21,717 bases of DNA from positions 1 to 21,717 of the forward strand of contig JAGLJW010000011.1 of the NCBI GenBank assembly GCA_023142215.1, given 5' to 3'. Within the stretch, counting starts at the first letter, position 1, and the number at the start of each line of letters is the position of its first letter. The position numbers and the translations under genes are program-made. This document shows, piece by piece, positions 20,583 through 21,717 of this stretch. The notes beneath the pieces are model-generated. The model searched no databases and had not been told where the DNA came from. It worked only from the letters and a program-made list of their open reading frames with translations. The stretch is from Candidatus Parcubacteria bacterium (GTDB lineage Bacteria; Patescibacteriota; Patescibacteriia; Patescibacteriales; UBA12075).

Positions 20583-21596
20583 TTACTTTAAATATTTTGC
20601 CTTATTTCTTAAATGTTCATTATAGGTTTTACTAAAAATTGTTTTTCCGTCTTCAAAACTACTTAAAAAATAAAAATAATCTGATTTTTCAGGATAAATT
20701 GCTGCCTCTATTGCTTGAAATCCAGAATTGCAAATTGGACCAGGTGGTAATCCTTGATTTTTATAAGTATTATATGGAGAATTGATTTGTGTATCTTCTA
20801 AAGAATATTGTTTTTTATTAACACCTAAAATATAGGCCAGTGTTGCACATGATTGAAGTGGTTTTGAATTTTTTATTCTATTCCAAAATACACCTGAAAC
20901 AAGTTTCATGTCTTTTTCGCTACGAACTTCTTTTTGAATTATAGAAGCCATAGTCATAATTTCATAAAGAGTTTTTTTCTGAATTTTAATATCATCAAAC
21001 ATTTTTTGAGTTAATTTCCCGTCTAATGTTTCAAGCATCTTATCAATTATTTCATCTTCGGAGGCATTTTTAAAAATACGATAAGTATCAGGAAACAAAT
21101 AACCCTCAAGGTCATAACCTTTTTTAATACTATCTAAAAACTCAAATTTTTCACTTTTTTCATTAGTTTTTTTAACTATTTCTGAAAATTTTTCACCAGA
21201 AAATCCAATACTATCAAAATATTCTGCAATATCTTTATTATTCCAACCTTCAACTATCTTTATTGTTATTTCCTCATTTAAAACACCACCCACAACTAAC
21301 ACATCAACTATTTCAACAATAGACATGTTGGAAGCAATTGAATATTTTCCAGCTTTTAAGTCTTTATCTTTTTTGCTTTGTTTAACATAAATCTTGAAAA
21401 AAGTTTCAGAATCTATTAAATTTTCAGCCTTAAGTTTTAAGGCAATTTTACTAACCCCATCCCCTGGCAGAATAGTAAAAACTTTCTTTTCAGAAGAATT
21501 ATTAAGACTAGAATTAATAACATTTTTATAATAAATAAAACTAAATACTCCAGCAATTACAATTATTAAAATTATAAATTTTATTGATTTAATCAT
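20583..21596 (-). CDS. mltG: Endolytic murein transglycosylase MltG
   Basis: Membrane-bound lytic transglycosylase (YceG family) that cleaves nascent glycan strands and is thought to set strand length. An N-terminal membrane helix (about 5-23) and a LysM-like region with IKIVEGWNNKDIAEYF are followed by the catalytic domain: LEGYLFPDTY (163-172), MASIIQKEV (216-224) with Glu223 at the expected catalytic position, LQSCATLAYILG, SPYNTY and GLPPGPICNSGFQAI. 337 residues, normal length. A promoter (TTGCTA, 17 nt, TATTAT) ends 6 nt before the ATG. It pairs functionally with rodA, the next wall gene downstream. Confidence 0.95.
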   Translation of the reverse strand: MIKSIKFIILIIVIAGVFSFIYYKNVINSSLNNSSEKKVFTILPGDGVSKIALKLKAENLIDSETFFKIYVKQSKKDKDLKAGKYSIASNMSIVEIVDVLVVGGVLNEEITIKIVEGWNNKDIAEYFDSIGFSGEKFSEIVKKTNEKSEKFEFLDSIKKGYDLEGYLFPDTYRIFKNASEDEIIDKMLETLDGKLTQKMFDDIKIQKKTLYEIMTMASIIQKEVRSEKDMKLVSGVFWNRIKNSKPLQSCATLAYILGVNKKQYSLEDTQINSPYNTYKNQGLPPGPICNSGFQAIEAAIYPEKSDYFYFLSSFEDGKTIFSKTYNEHLRNKAKYLK

Positions 21597-21602
21597 AAAT
21601 AT

Positions 21603-21631
21603 ATAATATCAAAATACCCCTTCTTTAGCAA
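21603..21631 (-). promoter_or_regulatory. mltG promoter, leaderless spacing
   Basis: Minus strand TTGCTA (21631-21626), 17-nt spacer, TATTAT (21608-21603), then 6 nt to ATG 21596. Transcription would start at the start codon. Confidence 0.6.
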
Positions 21632-21634
21632 GAA

Positions 21635-21666
21635 ATAAAAAAAGCTCAATCCTTATTGAATTGAGC
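21635..21666 (-). terminator. Terminator of a gene beyond the right edge
   Basis: GCTCAAT / ATTGAGC stem (21644-21666), followed on the minus strand by TTTTTTTATTT. It would end a minus-strand gene lying at or beyond base 21717; bases 21667-21717 show no recognisable coding sequence. Confidence 0.8.
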
Positions 21667-21717
21667 GATATAATTTAATGAACAGTTTTTTGTTTTTTTA
21701 TTGAACACTTATCTCTT

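Noticed and set aside
1..21717. tRNA or rRNA genes
   Set aside because: No cloverleaf with a GTTCGA-type T-arm and no rRNA-like GC-rich conserved stretch was seen on either strand.

Overview
The window is AT-rich, densely packed DNA with short genes, Lys/Asn/Ile-rich proteins and many hairpins. Gene content (compact F1Fo operon with a 70-residue c subunit, L31 with a lysine-rich tail, RF1-PrmC, a DUF3048 protein, RodA and MltG) suggests a small-genome bacterium of the Patescibacteria/CPR type. This is inferred from gene style and not proven. No 16S rRNA or other phylogenetic anchor is present. Standard code is assumed, since stops including TGA fit family lengths.

Layout. Bases 1-7454, minus strand: ATP synthase operon in the order atpI-atpB-atpE-atpF-atpH-atpA-[CBS protein]-[ArsB/NhaD-type transporter]-atpG-atpD (atpD runs off base 1). 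A TTGACA/TAAAAT promoter lies at 7570-7597. The transporter and CBS genes interrupt the usual A-G-D order. Bases 7641-9345: a small duplicated-repeat protein with its own terminator, then an AAA+ DUF4143 ATPase bracketed by directly repeated transposon-like ends. Bases 9354-11208: tatD, a PEP-CTERM exported protein (unexpected here) and a 183-bp MITE-like inverted-repeat element. Bases 11271-14370, plus strand: rpmE, prfA and prmC, the last carrying three in-frame repeat insertions. Two unlisted small genes (35 and 55 codons, each with a strong Shine-Dalgarno) lie on the minus strand beside prmC. Bases 14564-17091, minus strand: a DUF3048 membrane protein and a PurC-PurE fusion resembling animal PAICS. 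Bases 17403-21596, minus strand: rplY, a conserved-looking membrane protein coupled to rodA, and mltG.

Themes. (1) Energy coupling: the c subunit looks proton-type, and an ion transporter with a CBS partner is co-encoded with the ATP synthase. (2) Repeat invasion: at least two repeat superfamilies are present. One has GGG(A/T)CTGTC ends; the other is palindromic with TGTCAT/ATGACA ends. The second has inserted into prmC without breaking its frame. (3) Two translation-initiation styles: several housekeeping genes have a -10 box exactly 6 nt before ATG (candidate leaderless mRNAs), whereas accessory genes have near-perfect AGGAGG sites and mostly their own terminators. All calls are from reading the sequence; no database search was made.
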